Of a stretch of DNA of 64,000 bases, positions 43,380-52,646 are shown in pieces. The notes beneath the pieces are model-generated. The model had not been told where the DNA came from. It made no database searches and saw only the letters and a list, made by a program, of their open reading frames with translations. The stretch's first letter is position 1, and every line of letters begins with the position of its first letter. The stretch comes from Paenibacillus dendrobii (GTDB taxonomy: Bacteria > Bacillota > Bacilli > Paenibacillales > Paenibacillaceae): NCBI RefSeq assembly GCF_009807035.1, contig NZ_WUBI01000001.1:1240001-1304000 (forward strand). Reading direction: 5' to 3'. The translations under genes and the position numbers were made by a program.

Positions 43380-45929
43380 TTATCCTTCAGAATTCCCGTC
43401 AGCTTCTTCTACATCAGCAAACACGCCAACTTTATATTCGATACCGAACTTAGCAAGCTTCCTTTTAACCTCTTCTTCAAAAATCCTTTTCCAATCCAGT
43501 ATGCCTCTATTCATGAGGTCAATTTGCTCTATAGAAAAGCTCCCGCCCCAATACGGGCTGATTTCAATATCTGTCTTGAACGCTACTCCCACATCATTGG
43601 GTATCGCGTTTGCCATCGTATTTGAAATTGCTTTCAATGCAGCAGGGCTGACATTTGCAGGAACATCAAACATTAGTTCATCATGTACCTGGAGAACGAT
43701 ATGTATATCATCTTTTTCGAGTTGTGACTTATAATTTTCCCGCAACCATTCGCCGCGATCGAAACATTTGGATCCATCTGCCCGTGTTGGGTAAAACAAA
43801 TCAACCATCGCTTTCTTCGATTGATCGGCAGACGACCCTTGAATTATGGCATTACAGGATTGGCGTTTGCATTTATCGATTTTCCAATGAGATCCTGGGT
43901 TGCCCCGTGAATCCTTCTGCTCAACTTTTGCGATTTCCTCTGCAAACCTCCGTTTTCTGCCAAGGACTGTTACAATGTACCCTTTCTCCATAACCTCTTG
44001 ATGGGTCTGAATTTCCCATTGGCGGTATTTCGTGAGTTTTGTCTTAAATTCATCGATAAGCGATTTAGCTTCACCTTTGCTTGATTCAATTTGGTCCGCC
44101 AACCCCCTCTCCGTAATACCATAAAACACGCCAAATACCACTGACTTGCTCTGTTGACGTAACGCCTCAAAGAATGCAGCTAATTCAACTATCATGTCTG
44201 CGTTAATGAAATTACTGTCAATATAGGTCTTTTCCTTTTCATTATGATAAGTGATTGCGTTAATGAGATCCTGGGTGTTCTTCCAATATCTCAGGACTCT
44301 TCTTATGTTCTGGTTTGTCTTTTCTTTGGATTCCTCCTTGTACAGACGAATCATTTCAAACATTTCATAGTTAAGTCCATGCATCTTGCAGGCTACACTA
44401 CTATGAATATCCAAACCTTGTTTGAAGATATCAACGAGTATTTCCTCTTGAGTAAAGATAGCCAGCCAACGAAGCTCCTGCTGTGAAAAGTCAGCCGAAA
44501 CCAATAAACGGCCATCTGGAGCACGAAAAGCATAGCGGATGAGATCAAATTTCGACGGAATTTGCTGCAAGTTCGGATTGGAACAGGATACTCGTCCGGT
44601 CCGTACTAACTGGTTATAGGTGCAATGTATGCGCCCGTCTACAATGTCTTCGGGAAGTTTATAACAAAAGGAGTGAATCAGTTGCGAAAGTCCACGGTAT
44701 TCAAGAATAAGAGAAAACACTTTATGTTTATTTTTGTTTCTGATGAGCACTTTTTTGCTAATAGACTTTTTAGGCTTTCTAAGCTGGTTATCAAAAATCA
44801 TCTCCGGCTGAAGCAATTGATGTTCATCATAGAGTTTATGAGAAAGCTGTATAGAAGAATTCAGATTCAGTTCCTCCATAACCACATATTCCTCTTTGAA
44901 TTTGATTCCATGCCGGCTTCGGGTTCTTGTTCGAGTTACTGATATTGTGCCACCAAGAATTTGATAGATATCCATCTTCAAATTTTTCAGTTTTTCCGAG
45001 AGAATCCCGCCGATTACATCTTTAAGAAACTTGGAATCAAGCTCTACGCCCCGCCGCTCAGCTGATGCGAATACGGCAATCAGAGGCATCTCCACTTCAT
45101 TAAAAAGTTTATAGACCCTTGAAAGGTTATACGAAGGATTTTCGAATACCTGTTTCTGATAGAGGAAAACCAGATGCGTCATGTATACATCATGGCAAGC
45201 ATAGTAATTCGCAGATCGGTGAGGGATGGTATCGAAAGATACGGTATCGAACATAATCCCATACTCATCAATGGGTCGATTAGGATCGTCGTAACTTAGT
45301 TTTCCTTGCTCAATTAGCCAAGGTTGAACATAGTTTCTGTACCATTCTTTCATTCCTTTAGGCATATTCTCATTCAGTAAACCAGCCGCGATCATCGTAT
45401 CCCAATAGATGTTGAAGGTAATATCGATGTTTGCCCAATTTTTTAATGCGTGAACATTAAACTTTGCATTCGCCATGACGAGCATGCTTTCTGATTCCAG
45501 CAATGGTCTTAATGTATCGGCTACGACATCAAAAGGAAGAGAAGGAATATCTCGTGACAACGGATGCAGAAACGGGCGCATGGGTATGGAAAAATATTGA
45601 TGTGATATGAATCCGATAGAAATAGAGACAAGTTCATCCTTCCAGGTGTTTAATCCATAAGTCTTTGTATCAAGAAATACGGATGCATTTGCTCCATACC
45701 TCATTTTGTATTCTCTGTAATACTTCACTAACCTGGCCAATAATTCAGGTGTGTTAATGAGAATATAATTGTCAGGGATTGAACATATTTGTTCAATATT
45801 AAGGCTCATCTGATTTTTAGTACTCATTTTTCCTATCTTTTTAATCTTTTCATTATTCTTAGTTCGAGTCTTGGTTAGCTTCTTTTCCGCGTAATTTAGG
45901 ATGTTCAAAATTTCATTCATATCAGACAT
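43380..45929 (-). CDS. Phage DNA polymerase, family A, with degenerate proofreading site
   Basis: An 849-residue polymerase. The palm motifs are intact: motif A LVSADFSQQELRWLAI near 478, motif B SVVFGVFYG near 600, motif C VLQVHDELMFD near 746. The 3'-5' exonuclease-like domain (about 80-260) is altered: motif I reads FLDTKTYG, where Klenow has DTE, and motif II reads NAKFNVHAL where FD is expected; only motif III YYACHDVYM is normal. Proofreading is probably lost. AGGAGGG spaced 7 nt chooses the second ATG. It replicates phage DNA with the helicase and primase encoded upstream. Confidence 0.9.
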   Translation of the reverse strand: MSDMNEILNILNYAEKKLTKTRTKNNEKIKKIGKMSTKNQMSLNIEQICSIPDNYILINTPELLARLVKYYREYKMRYGANASVFLDTKTYGLNTWKDELVSISIGFISHQYFSIPMRPFLHPLSRDIPSLPFDVVADTLRPLLESESMLVMANAKFNVHALKNWANIDITFNIYWDTMIAAGLLNENMPKGMKEWYRNYVQPWLIEQGKLSYDDPNRPIDEYGIMFDTVSFDTIPHRSANYYACHDVYMTHLVFLYQKQVFENPSYNLSRVYKLFNEVEMPLIAVFASAERRGVELDSKFLKDVIGGILSEKLKNLKMDIYQILGGTISVTRTRTRSRHGIKFKEEYVVMEELNLNSSIQLSHKLYDEHQLLQPEMIFDNQLRKPKKSISKKVLIRNKNKHKVFSLILEYRGLSQLIHSFCYKLPEDIVDGRIHCTYNQLVRTGRVSCSNPNLQQIPSKFDLIRYAFRAPDGRLLVSADFSQQELRWLAIFTQEEILVDIFKQGLDIHSSVACKMHGLNYEMFEMIRLYKEESKEKTNQNIRRVLRYWKNTQDLINAITYHNEKEKTYIDSNFINADMIVELAAFFEALRQQSKSVVFGVFYGITERGLADQIESSKGEAKSLIDEFKTKLTKYRQWEIQTHQEVMEKGYIVTVLGRKRRFAEEIAKVEQKDSRGNPGSHWKIDKCKRQSCNAIIQGSSADQSKKAMVDLFYPTRADGSKCFDRGEWLRENYKSQLEKDDIHIVLQVHDELMFDVPANVSPAALKAISNTMANAIPNDVGVAFKTDIEISPYWGGSFSIEQIDLMNRGILDWKRIFEEEVKRKLAKFGIEYKVGVFADVEEADGNSEG

Positions 45930-46043
45930 AAACATTCCCTCCTGGTGCTATAGCTTCGGCTTTTAATTGAATCTATTTAGATGGGAAGTTTACGTTACCA
46001 CGATGTTTCAGGAATTAATGTTGATTGATGAACGGCTTATGGA

Positions 46044-46691
46044 TTATCCGTTGCATGTTCTCGGAGTATATAATTTTTGAAATAAGCCATGTTTTTGCGG
46101 ATTTTGATTGCCTTTATCCCCTAGTCCTGCATTACCGGTGATGGTTGCTTGCATAAAACCAGCTATCTCGTCAGGAGAATGAGGTGTGATTTGTGGCAAA
46201 ATATCAGGTAAGTTCTTCATAAGTTCTCGCGATGGAACAGCTAATTTCGGTTCAGCTCCCGTATGATCAACTATATATCGACATGCCTTATAGGAAGTCT
46301 CAGCTATTCCTTTACCCTTACGAAAAATCGTTACGAGAACCTTAGTCGGGTCCACGCCCTGCAAAGTAAAGTCGTCGTTAAGTTTCTTTATGTGAGTCTT
46401 AGCAAGGCTTATAAACTTAATTTTGTTTTCCAGGGGATCGTAAACACGAAATTTAATTCGCATCGCAGGATACTTCCCCGGATTTTTTTTACATAAAGGA
46501 CAGATTTTATGACCGGGACAACGAATATAACTAGGAATCAAGGACTTCTCATAATGTTCTCGTACGCCGACAAGATTGTCATGCCAATCGATAAAAAGCA
46601 GGGTCATTGGCTTATTTTCTTCAAACGTGATAAAATCGGCGCCCCCAGAAAGAATGGCTTTAAGACCGTGAACTACAGTATTAGACATCAT
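46044..46691 (-). CDS. Phage ssDNA-binding protein, gp32-like with zinc motif
   Basis: 215 residues. RCPGHKICPLCKKNPGKYP near residue 58 gives the Cys/His cluster seen in T4 gp32-like single-strand DNA-binding proteins, followed by a beta-rich core (IKFRVYDPLENKIKFISLAK). The assignment rests on this motif and on its place between the polymerase and the primase/helicase. Two ATGs are adjacent; AGGAGG serves both. Confidence 0.7.
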   Translation of the reverse strand: MMSNTVVHGLKAILSGGADFITFEENKPMTLLFIDWHDNLVGVREHYEKSLIPSYIRCPGHKICPLCKKNPGKYPAMRIKFRVYDPLENKIKFISLAKTHIKKLNDDFTLQGVDPTKVLVTIFRKGKGIAETSYKACRYIVDHTGAEPKLAVPSRELMKNLPDILPQITPHSPDEIAGFMQATITGNAGLGDKGNQNPQKHGLFQKLYTPRTCNG

Positions 46692-46956
46692 GTGTTCCTC
46701 CTAATGTTGTATTATGTTCGGCTGCTATTTTGATAACCTGTTTCAGATATTTCTCTATTGGGTAATACTTCGTAATGATTATGTAGTAGTCGTTTCAATT
46801 CAGCTAAACGTTGCGAGAAATCTCATAAATAAGATGAGTAATTGTTGCAAGAATATTTCCATTGTGCTACCATTAAGGTACACATAACTGAACGGATTAC
46901 GTATATTACCAAGATAAATCTTAGAGAATAAATGTCTATTAACACCATTATGTTCT

Positions 46957-47496
46957 TTATGCTCTACATACTTTTTTTAATTTTTTCATCGCTCGTGAAG
47001 CATGAGATTTGTTCAATCCTAATTGGTTTGAAATTTCAGTAGGTTTCATGTCCATACCTTCTTCGACAAAGAGCATATAATCAATAATTTTACGTTCTTG
47101 CGGAGTAAAATCGGTTATATGAATGAGATAGTCGTATCGAACATCCGACAGATGATAACCAACTTCTTCAACTTCATAAGAAAAGTAATCTATGGTAGAA
47201 CCTGATTCCTCGTCAGCACCATCACAAAAATTAACGGATATTGAGGCTTTAGTAATTTTGCGGTTTTTCTGACGATAGTAATCAAACACAGTGCGTTGTA
47301 CGATTGTATGCGCGAAAGTGAAAATGTCACTTTTTATTGTTCTTTTTTCAACTGCAGTCAGGATCCGAAGAATAGAGTCGCTTTTTACGTCTTCTCGGTC
47401 TTCTTCTTTTACTTTCGGAAGGAAGAAATCAAATATTGGATTTAAACGATTTGGATCGAAAGTCTGTACAGTTGGGATACTTCTTGAAATATTCAT
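46957..47496 (-). CDS. Phage small sigma-70-like factor
   Basis: 179 residues. Region 2-like part (EEDREDVKSDSILRILTAVE) and region 4 with helix-turn-helix (LGLNKSHASRAMKKLKKVCR) at the C-terminus, TPQERKIIDYMLFVEEGMD before it. It is the ECF-size type. GGAGG precedes the ATG. It lies in the replication cluster and is the second sigma in the element. Confidence 0.85.
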   Translation of the reverse strand: MNISRSIPTVQTFDPNRLNPIFDFFLPKVKEEDREDVKSDSILRILTAVEKRTIKSDIFTFAHTIVQRTVFDYYRQKNRKITKASISVNFCDGADEESGSTIDYFSYEVEEVGYHLSDVRYDYLIHITDFTPQERKIIDYMLFVEEGMDMKPTEISNQLGLNKSHASRAMKKLKKVCRA

Positions 47497-47587
47497 GGTT
47501 AATTTCCTCCGATATCATGTGTAATGTTTAATGTGAAGCTTTACGATTTGATGTTACTGGAACTTTTTTTGGCTTACTGAATCTGAG

Positions 47588-48664
47588 TTACTTGAATAAT
47601 GAACCTATGAGATTGACATTATGGGTTTCTAGCTTATCCAGATATCCCGCTTGGAAGAGCTCGTTGCTGTCTTTGAGCATAGGAAAATCAGGGTAGCGCA
47701 CACGGTTCACAACCAACCCGGCTCTATCCAGTAATCCTGCAGCATGATCCATTCCCTTATCCCCTGCAATATCGTTATCCAGCATGAGATCTACTTCAGT
47801 AATTCCTGCTAATTGAATTTCTCTGACTTGATTCCTAAATAAGATTCTACCGTTTATGGATATTGCTGGAATTCCAACTTGATAGTTGGACATACAGTCT
47901 GTTGGTGACTCTACCAATCTTACTTTTGCAATTCGTTTTGCTGTAGTTTTAAGTTTGTTAAAGAAGTGAAGACCGAACACAATGTCTTTTTTTATTCCCA
48001 TACCTTCGTTAATAAACTTAGCTCCGTGATCATTCCCACCTATTTTGCGCTTTTGGATAAACCGGAGATGTCCTGTTCTTGTTCGTTGTGGAAACACAAT
48101 TGTTTTTGTTATCGTGTCCACACAGATTTCATAGGTTGATAGAGTGTGGTCGTCGAATCCTCGTTGTTTCATGTACTCTATCCCTGACCGATAGATAGAT
48201 TCGTTCTTCTCCCGCGAATCCTTGATGTTCTGAAGTACCCCTTCATCCAAATGTGGTATTTCGTAGCTGTTCCTTCGATTTTCAATAAATTCCACGATAT
48301 CAAATGTGCTGTATTTCTCTTCTATTACATTTGAGGACAGAAGAATTTTAACACCCTCTCCCGCCTCTAATCCCAGAACATTTTCTATTAAGATATCGAT
48401 CGTCCCCAGGTAGCCGCATACAAAACAGTTGCAGTGATAAGGAGGAATGCGCGATATACCAAAAGAAGGACGGCTCTCTGTGTGAATGGGACAACAACAC
48501 ATGATCCAATCATTAGTACAATTTATTCCGGTTAAAGCTTTGGGATTATTCGCATATCTTGTTTGATGTTGATACAAAAAACGAAGTTCTTCTATCATTT
48601 CGTTGATGTCTATGTACAGAGCGTGTAATATTCCCTCGTTAAATTTTTCCTTTTGTTTTATCAA
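47588..48664 (-). CDS. Phage DnaG-like DNA primase
   Basis: 358 residues. An N-terminal zinc-binding part CCPIHTESRPSF then HCNCFVCGYLG gives CxxH-CxxC, a TOPRIM domain follows (VESPTDCMSNY; VDLMLDNDIAGDKGMD). It is shorter than bacterial DnaG because the helicase-binding C-terminus is absent. TTG start at 48664; GAGGAGAG is 12 nt upstream. It is followed by the sigma gene and preceded by DnaB-like helicase, 27 bp apart. Confidence 0.88.
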   Translation of the reverse strand: MIKQKEKFNEGILHALYIDINEMIEELRFLYQHQTRYANNPKALTGINCTNDWIMCCCPIHTESRPSFGISRIPPYHCNCFVCGYLGTIDILIENVLGLEAGEGVKILLSSNVIEEKYSTFDIVEFIENRRNSYEIPHLDEGVLQNIKDSREKNESIYRSGIEYMKQRGFDDHTLSTYEICVDTITKTIVFPQRTRTGHLRFIQKRKIGGNDHGAKFINEGMGIKKDIVFGLHFFNKLKTTAKRIAKVRLVESPTDCMSNYQVGIPAISINGRILFRNQVREIQLAGITEVDLMLDNDIAGDKGMDHAAGLLDRAGLVVNRVRYPDFPMLKDSNELFQAGYLDKLETHNVNLIGSLFK

Positions 48665-48691
48665 CTTGCATGATCACTCTCCTCGCAGATT

Positions 48692-49978
48692 TTAGAAGTA
48701 TTGTTCTTGAATGGCATCATCTAAAACGTTGACAGTTCCTGTATCAAAGTCATAACGAATAAGAAACGATTGGCCACTTGCGTTGTTTCGATTTTTTATG
48801 ACCTGAATTCGGAAGGTATTATCGCTTACTTTCACGATGGAAATTCCTTTGGAAGCATCTTGAACAATCGAAAATGCTTCTCCAATGTCCGTTTCTTCTA
48901 CTTTTTCGGTATTGTCCTTTTTGATTTTCCGAAGAGACTCACGGTTCGCCTGAGCGACGATCATAGCCGGCTTTCCCGTATCCAAAATGATTTCACGAAT
49001 TCCTGCTGATACTTCAAAAAGGCGCTGTCTCAAGTCTCCCCCACTATCTCGGCTAGATCGTCTAACTTTTGAAAGTTGATCTAATGTCCAACGATTATGA
49101 CCTTCGCGTTCAAGTATTCGGTGAATGGTTTCCAAAGTGAACGGTCTACCGCCATTACTATTTAAGTCATAAATCACCATGTCCTTTTGCCTTTGCTTAA
49201 GTCTATCAACATACTCCGCGTAAGCATCTCTTTTCTCGTTTGAAAGAGTACCACGGGTAAGAGCAAGTCGAGATAATCTAGCAAGCGTATTATCCCAATT
49301 CAACGCAATTTCAGTCGCTCTTTGCTCAAGGGCAAAGTAGGCTGGATAATCATCTTCTAATGAACTGTTCCAAGCTGCGCTCATCATGAAAGAAGAAATA
49401 AGTGTCTTACCCATATTCGTTGGAGCAAATACCAGAAAGTAATCGACAGCTCCCTCCTGGAACTCCAAACCATTTGTGGCCAAATCAAGCGGCTTGAACC
49501 CTGTAGTCCATCCAATGATTTCGTTATCTGACCTTCCGTGTATCTTGTTATAAGCATCAAGCCGTGATTGTGCGTTTCTAATGTAAGAATAACCTTGAGA
49601 GCTCAAACCAAAAGATTTTAGAAATTTCTCCGATTCGACTTGAAGTTGTTGAATTGCATTCAACGTATCCTTTTGGGCAAAAGTCTCCGCAACAGAGATC
49701 AGAACCGGTTTAAATCGCCTGTACAGGAAGTCCTCTTTCAATGACCTTACAACATGTTGTATATTTTCCAATTCCACTAATTCGAATGAGTCAAACTTGT
49801 TCATTACGGTTTCAATGGTTGGAACATGCGCATTCTCATTGACGAAGCACTGAATGTAGTTGAAAACATCCTTGTATACCTGAAAATAATCCTCTTCTAA
49901 CCCTGCGCCCCCTATGATTCCCCATTCTTTCGTAACAAGTACATGATTAAGTAATTGCAATTCCTCAATAGCTGCCAT
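48692..49978 (-). CDS. Phage DnaB-like replicative helicase
   Basis: 428 residues. A small N-terminal helical part (about 1-110), then a RecA-like ATPase: Walker A VFAPTNMGKTLISS near 180 and later AMIVAQANRESL near 350, which fits the DnaB family. GGGGAGAGG precedes the ATG. Hexameric helicase loaded by the DnaC-like protein encoded upstream. Confidence 0.88.
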   Translation of the reverse strand: MAAIEELQLLNHVLVTKEWGIIGGAGLEEDYFQVYKDVFNYIQCFVNENAHVPTIETVMNKFDSFELVELENIQHVVRSLKEDFLYRRFKPVLISVAETFAQKDTLNAIQQLQVESEKFLKSFGLSSQGYSYIRNAQSRLDAYNKIHGRSDNEIIGWTTGFKPLDLATNGLEFQEGAVDYFLVFAPTNMGKTLISSFMMSAAWNSSLEDDYPAYFALEQRATEIALNWDNTLARLSRLALTRGTLSNEKRDAYAEYVDRLKQRQKDMVIYDLNSNGGRPFTLETIHRILEREGHNRWTLDQLSKVRRSSRDSGGDLRQRLFEVSAGIREIILDTGKPAMIVAQANRESLRKIKKDNTEKVEETDIGEAFSIVQDASKGISIVKVSDNTFRIQVIKNRNNASGQSFLIRYDFDTGTVNVLDDAIQEQYF

Positions 49979-50113
49979 AAGTCCTCTCCCCTATGCCATG
50001 TACTATCAGTAGTCGATATGACCCATATATTAGTTGCGAAATACACTTTTAAGTTTTCTACACAAATAGTATCAATAATATCATTTTCTTGAATTATTCA
50101 TATGTTTTGGAAC

Positions 50114-50152
50114 AAAAAAATGGCCAGACCAATGGGTAAATTGGACTAGCCT
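50114..50152 (-). terminator. Terminator after the 162-residue gene
   Basis: GGCCAGACCAAT and ATTGGACTAGCC form a stem; on the minus strand a T7 run follows. Confidence 0.75.
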
Positions 50153-50199
50153 TAGTTAAACGCTCTATATCCGCGAGTTCTAACTAATTGCCGTATATT

Positions 50200-50688
50200 T
50201 CAAACATAAGGGGATATCTCAAAAATACCAATCGCTTTGGCTAAAGGAATGATCAGAGCAGGTAAGGCGATACTTAATAGCTTTCTATTCATATGCCTTT
50301 CAGGGTGGTCTTTCCTCTCGTATTCGCGCGCAAGTTTCTCTATGTTCTTGTCGAATATGACAAGCCAGTAAGACGCTTCGCTGCATTCTTCTATAAAAAT
50401 TCGTGTGAACAAGCCCTTCACTTTGACCTTTTCTATAGGAAACAACGGTAGCATTAGATTGTCGATCATTTGCTTGGCAGTTTCTGTATAGTCAGGGATC
50501 GTGATACTACCGCTATCGTCTCTTAAAAATTTAACCAGCGCCTTCTCTAACGCAGTATATGATACCTTATACCTGACATAGAGAGAATCGGCACATATTC
50601 TAACCTGAGTATCAATCGCCCCGGTTCCCGTAAACTCTTTTCGGAGTTTAGCAAATAGTTTTCCAAGTTCTATTTCTAATCTCGCCAT
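50200..50688 (-). CDS. Phage protein, unknown
   Basis: 162 residues, helical, with a hydrophobic C-terminal segment (LLSIALPALIIPLAKAIGIF) that may be a membrane helix. GGAGG precedes the ATG. Located between the helicase and the helicase loader, so a replication accessory is possible but unproven. Confidence 0.7.
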   Translation of the reverse strand: MARLEIELGKLFAKLRKEFTGTGAIDTQVRICADSLYVRYKVSYTALEKALVKFLRDDSGSITIPDYTETAKQMIDNLMLPLFPIEKVKVKGLFTRIFIEECSEASYWLVIFDKNIEKLAREYERKDHPERHMNRKLLSIALPALIIPLAKAIGIFEISPYV

Positions 50689-50851
50689 ACTTTTTTGACC
50701 TCCGTTCGCCTAAGCTCATCCCTGAGTTAATAGAAATCACTATACAGAGCATTAGTGTACTTTTACCTCATAGTAAGTAAGTGTTAAGAATGCAGTATAA
50801 GTTGTGAAGAAGCGAACAAAAATGTTATTCAATTCCTGTAATTACAAATTC

Positions 50852-51607
50852 TCAATAGTGGTATATTTTAGAAACCCTTCGATCTCGCCCCCCCAAAGGA
50901 AGTATCATCGTGTTGTAAAGCATACGAGAAATTACCATTTCACCAAGCATTTCGGATGACCGTAATTGTGTCTCACAATAGTTTGAAGTGAACACTATGG
51001 AATGTTGCCGTTCCTTTCGGTGGTCAATAACATCGTAGATAAGATCACGGATAATGGGCGTAATCCTTCCAGAACCAATATCATCCAAGACAAGTAATGG
51101 CACATCCTTCATTAGAGACAGTTCTTTATGTGCTTGGAATGTAAATTCCTCATCATTTCGGGTGTATATGTCCCGTTGCCTATTGGCCCAAGCTCCGAAT
51201 TTAACGTACAGAGCTACAGGATTTTCATAGTCAAACCACTCAGGGTCACGACATACCTTGTAGATGAACTCATTGAGAACTGCAATGGCTGTCCATGTTT
51301 TTCCGGTACCTTTATGATTGTTTAACAGTGCTAGATTCAGACCAGACCGGACAAAACCTACAGGATTAGTTAAAAGTTCTATTAATATATCAGCATACTC
51401 AGCGTTATCGGAATCCTTCGTATAGTGGAAAAGATTCGCATTAAGGTATTCCTTGGGGATTCTCGCTAAGTCTAGTGCCTTTGTTAGCTTATCATTCCCC
51501 ACACAGAACGTTAACAAAGAGTCGGTAGGAAGCTTAACGACACCACGCCTGAGTTTGCACCATTGCTTTACAACGCACTCTTCGCATGTATTAAACAGTT
51601 CACTCAT
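50852..51607 (-). CDS. DnaC/IstB-like helicase loader ATPase
   Basis: 251 residues. N-terminal Cys cluster CEECVVKQWCKL may bind zinc. AAA-type ATPase: Walker A NHKGTGKTWTAIAV near 100, Walker B LLVLDDIGSGR near 180, later SIVFTSNYCET near 212 as sensor 1. It should load the DnaB-like helicase. The start overlaps the end of the initiator by 4 nt. Confidence 0.88.
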   Translation of the reverse strand: MSELFNTCEECVVKQWCKLRRGVVKLPTDSLLTFCVGNDKLTKALDLARIPKEYLNANLFHYTKDSDNAEYADILIELLTNPVGFVRSGLNLALLNNHKGTGKTWTAIAVLNEFIYKVCRDPEWFDYENPVALYVKFGAWANRQRDIYTRNDEEFTFQAHKELSLMKDVPLLVLDDIGSGRITPIIRDLIYDVIDHRKERQHSIVFTSNYCETQLRSSEMLGEMVISRMLYNTMILPLGGRDRRVSKIYHY

Positions 51608-52353
51608 GGGCTAACTCCTTTTATCCTTTTCAAGAATTCGTCGACAGAAGCACTTCGGTCCCTTTGTTCAAGTTGTTCTGCTCCTTCTTTTTTTCCTGTA
51701 TTATCTTGGGAGTTAACGTCGTTCGTTTTTTTTCTTGTCAGAAAAAAGGAGTCGATCTCGGGTTTTACTTCTTCTCTGTTTTGTAGTTTATGCCTGGTCT
51801 CATCATCCTTTCCAAGGTTATTAATCAGAATGTTCCTGACGTGAGCTTTTGTGGTAGGATTCACTGGAATATCCTTAAAATCAATGTTAGATTCAGAAAT
51901 ATTCTCAAGAATATCTATCACACCATTGTAAATATCCTCGTAAAGGGAAGTTTCGATGTCTCTGTACACTCCGGTTATGATTCCCCAAAACATTTCTGAA
52001 ACTTGCAGGTGCTGAACTTTATCGGCGTCCACTAAATAATAATTATTCGTACGCCGTTTACCGTTCCGTTCCTTGATGATGAATCCTTTTTCTACCAATT
52101 CATCGATATATTTAATTGTGGTCTTCTTCGTGCAGTTACACCCCATTGCAATGCGAGCAACGGACGGAAAAGCCGTTTTACCATGCTCGAAAATATAACC
52201 GGAGATAATTCCATAGACAATTTTTGCAACGCTCGATAGACCTAAACAATTGATGACCATCCTTGGTAGCTGGACATGTCCTCTGTTAACTGATTCGTGA
52301 TATACGAAACGCTTTTCACTATTGATGATCAGCTGCCCTTTGTAGTCATCCAT
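51604..52353 (-). CDS. Phage replication initiator (winged-helix)
   Basis: 249 residues. A winged-helix N-terminal domain (FPSVARIAMGCNCTKKTTIK, then YIDELVEKGFIIKERNGKRR) typical of initiators that recognise origin repeats, followed by a C-terminal helical part. It is first in the replication operon. The start follows a weak AGAGAGTGATGG site. The origin is probably inside or near this gene. The promoter upstream carries two LexA-like boxes. Confidence 0.8.
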   Translation of the reverse strand: MDDYKGQLIINSEKRFVYHESVNRGHVQLPRMVINCLGLSSVAKIVYGIISGYIFEHGKTAFPSVARIAMGCNCTKKTTIKYIDELVEKGFIIKERNGKRRTNNYYLVDADKVQHLQVSEMFWGIITGVYRDIETSLYEDIYNGVIDILENISESNIDFKDIPVNPTTKAHVRNILINNLGKDDETRHKLQNREEVKPEIDSFFLTRKKTNDVNSQDNTGKKEGAEQLEQRDRSASVDEFLKRIKGVSP

Positions 52354-52421
52354 TGCATACCATCACTCTCTTATAATGTCGTCGAGGCAATCAAGAATAA
52401 TTTTACAATTAATGAAATATG

Positions 52422-52435
52422 GGAACATCTGTTTG
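52422..52435. promoter_or_regulatory. LexA-like box 1
   Basis: On the minus strand CAAACAGATGTTCC, 13 of 14 positions of the Bacillus LexA consensus CGAACRNRYGTTYC. It lies just after the -10 of the initiator promoter. Confidence 0.6.
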
Positions 52436-52438
52436 GTA

Positions 52439-52468
52439 AATATATCATGAGAACAAATGTTCGGTCAA
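52439..52468 (-). promoter_or_regulatory. Sigma-A promoter of the replication operon
   Basis: On the minus strand TTGACC (52463-52468) and TATATT (52439-52444) are 18 bp apart, about 86 bp upstream of the initiator start. Confidence 0.65.
52450..52463. promoter_or_regulatory. LexA-like box 2 in the promoter spacer
   Basis: On the minus strand CGAACATTTGTTCT, a CGAAC-N4-GTTC dyad, 12 of 14 to the consensus. It sits between -35 and -10, where a bound repressor would exclude RNA polymerase. The two boxes are centred 28 bp apart. Confidence 0.6.
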
Positions 52469-52511
52469 GGTCATAATTCTCTTCTTTAGCTATTCTTTTA
52501 CATACGAACCT

Positions 52512-52646
52512 CTATGATAAGCCTTTATCCTCTTCGGTACATTCGTACACAATATGAATGACTTGTTCGAGTATGTTCTTCATTTTCTTTCCACATTTTT
52601 CACAATCATATTGCACGTGATTTGAATTTTGTTTGTTGGCTATAAT
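52512..52646 (-). CDS. Possible 44-residue CxxC protein with ATT start
   Basis: GGAGG lies 8 nt before ATT, and the frame reads on for 44 residues containing YDCEKCGKKMKNILEQVIHI and a later Cys. Composition looks coding. ATT starts are rare, and a GTG 10 codons in has no binding site. The gap 52354-52822 otherwise holds the replication promoter, two LexA-like boxes and the holin terminator. Confidence 0.4.
   Translation of the reverse strand: MIANKQNSNHVQYDCEKCGKKMKNILEQVIHIVYECTEEDKGLS

Noticed and set aside
46720-46900. Small minus-strand frame upstream of the ssDNA-binding gene
   Set aside because: No ribosome binding site, an in-frame stop splits it, and composition is not convincing.
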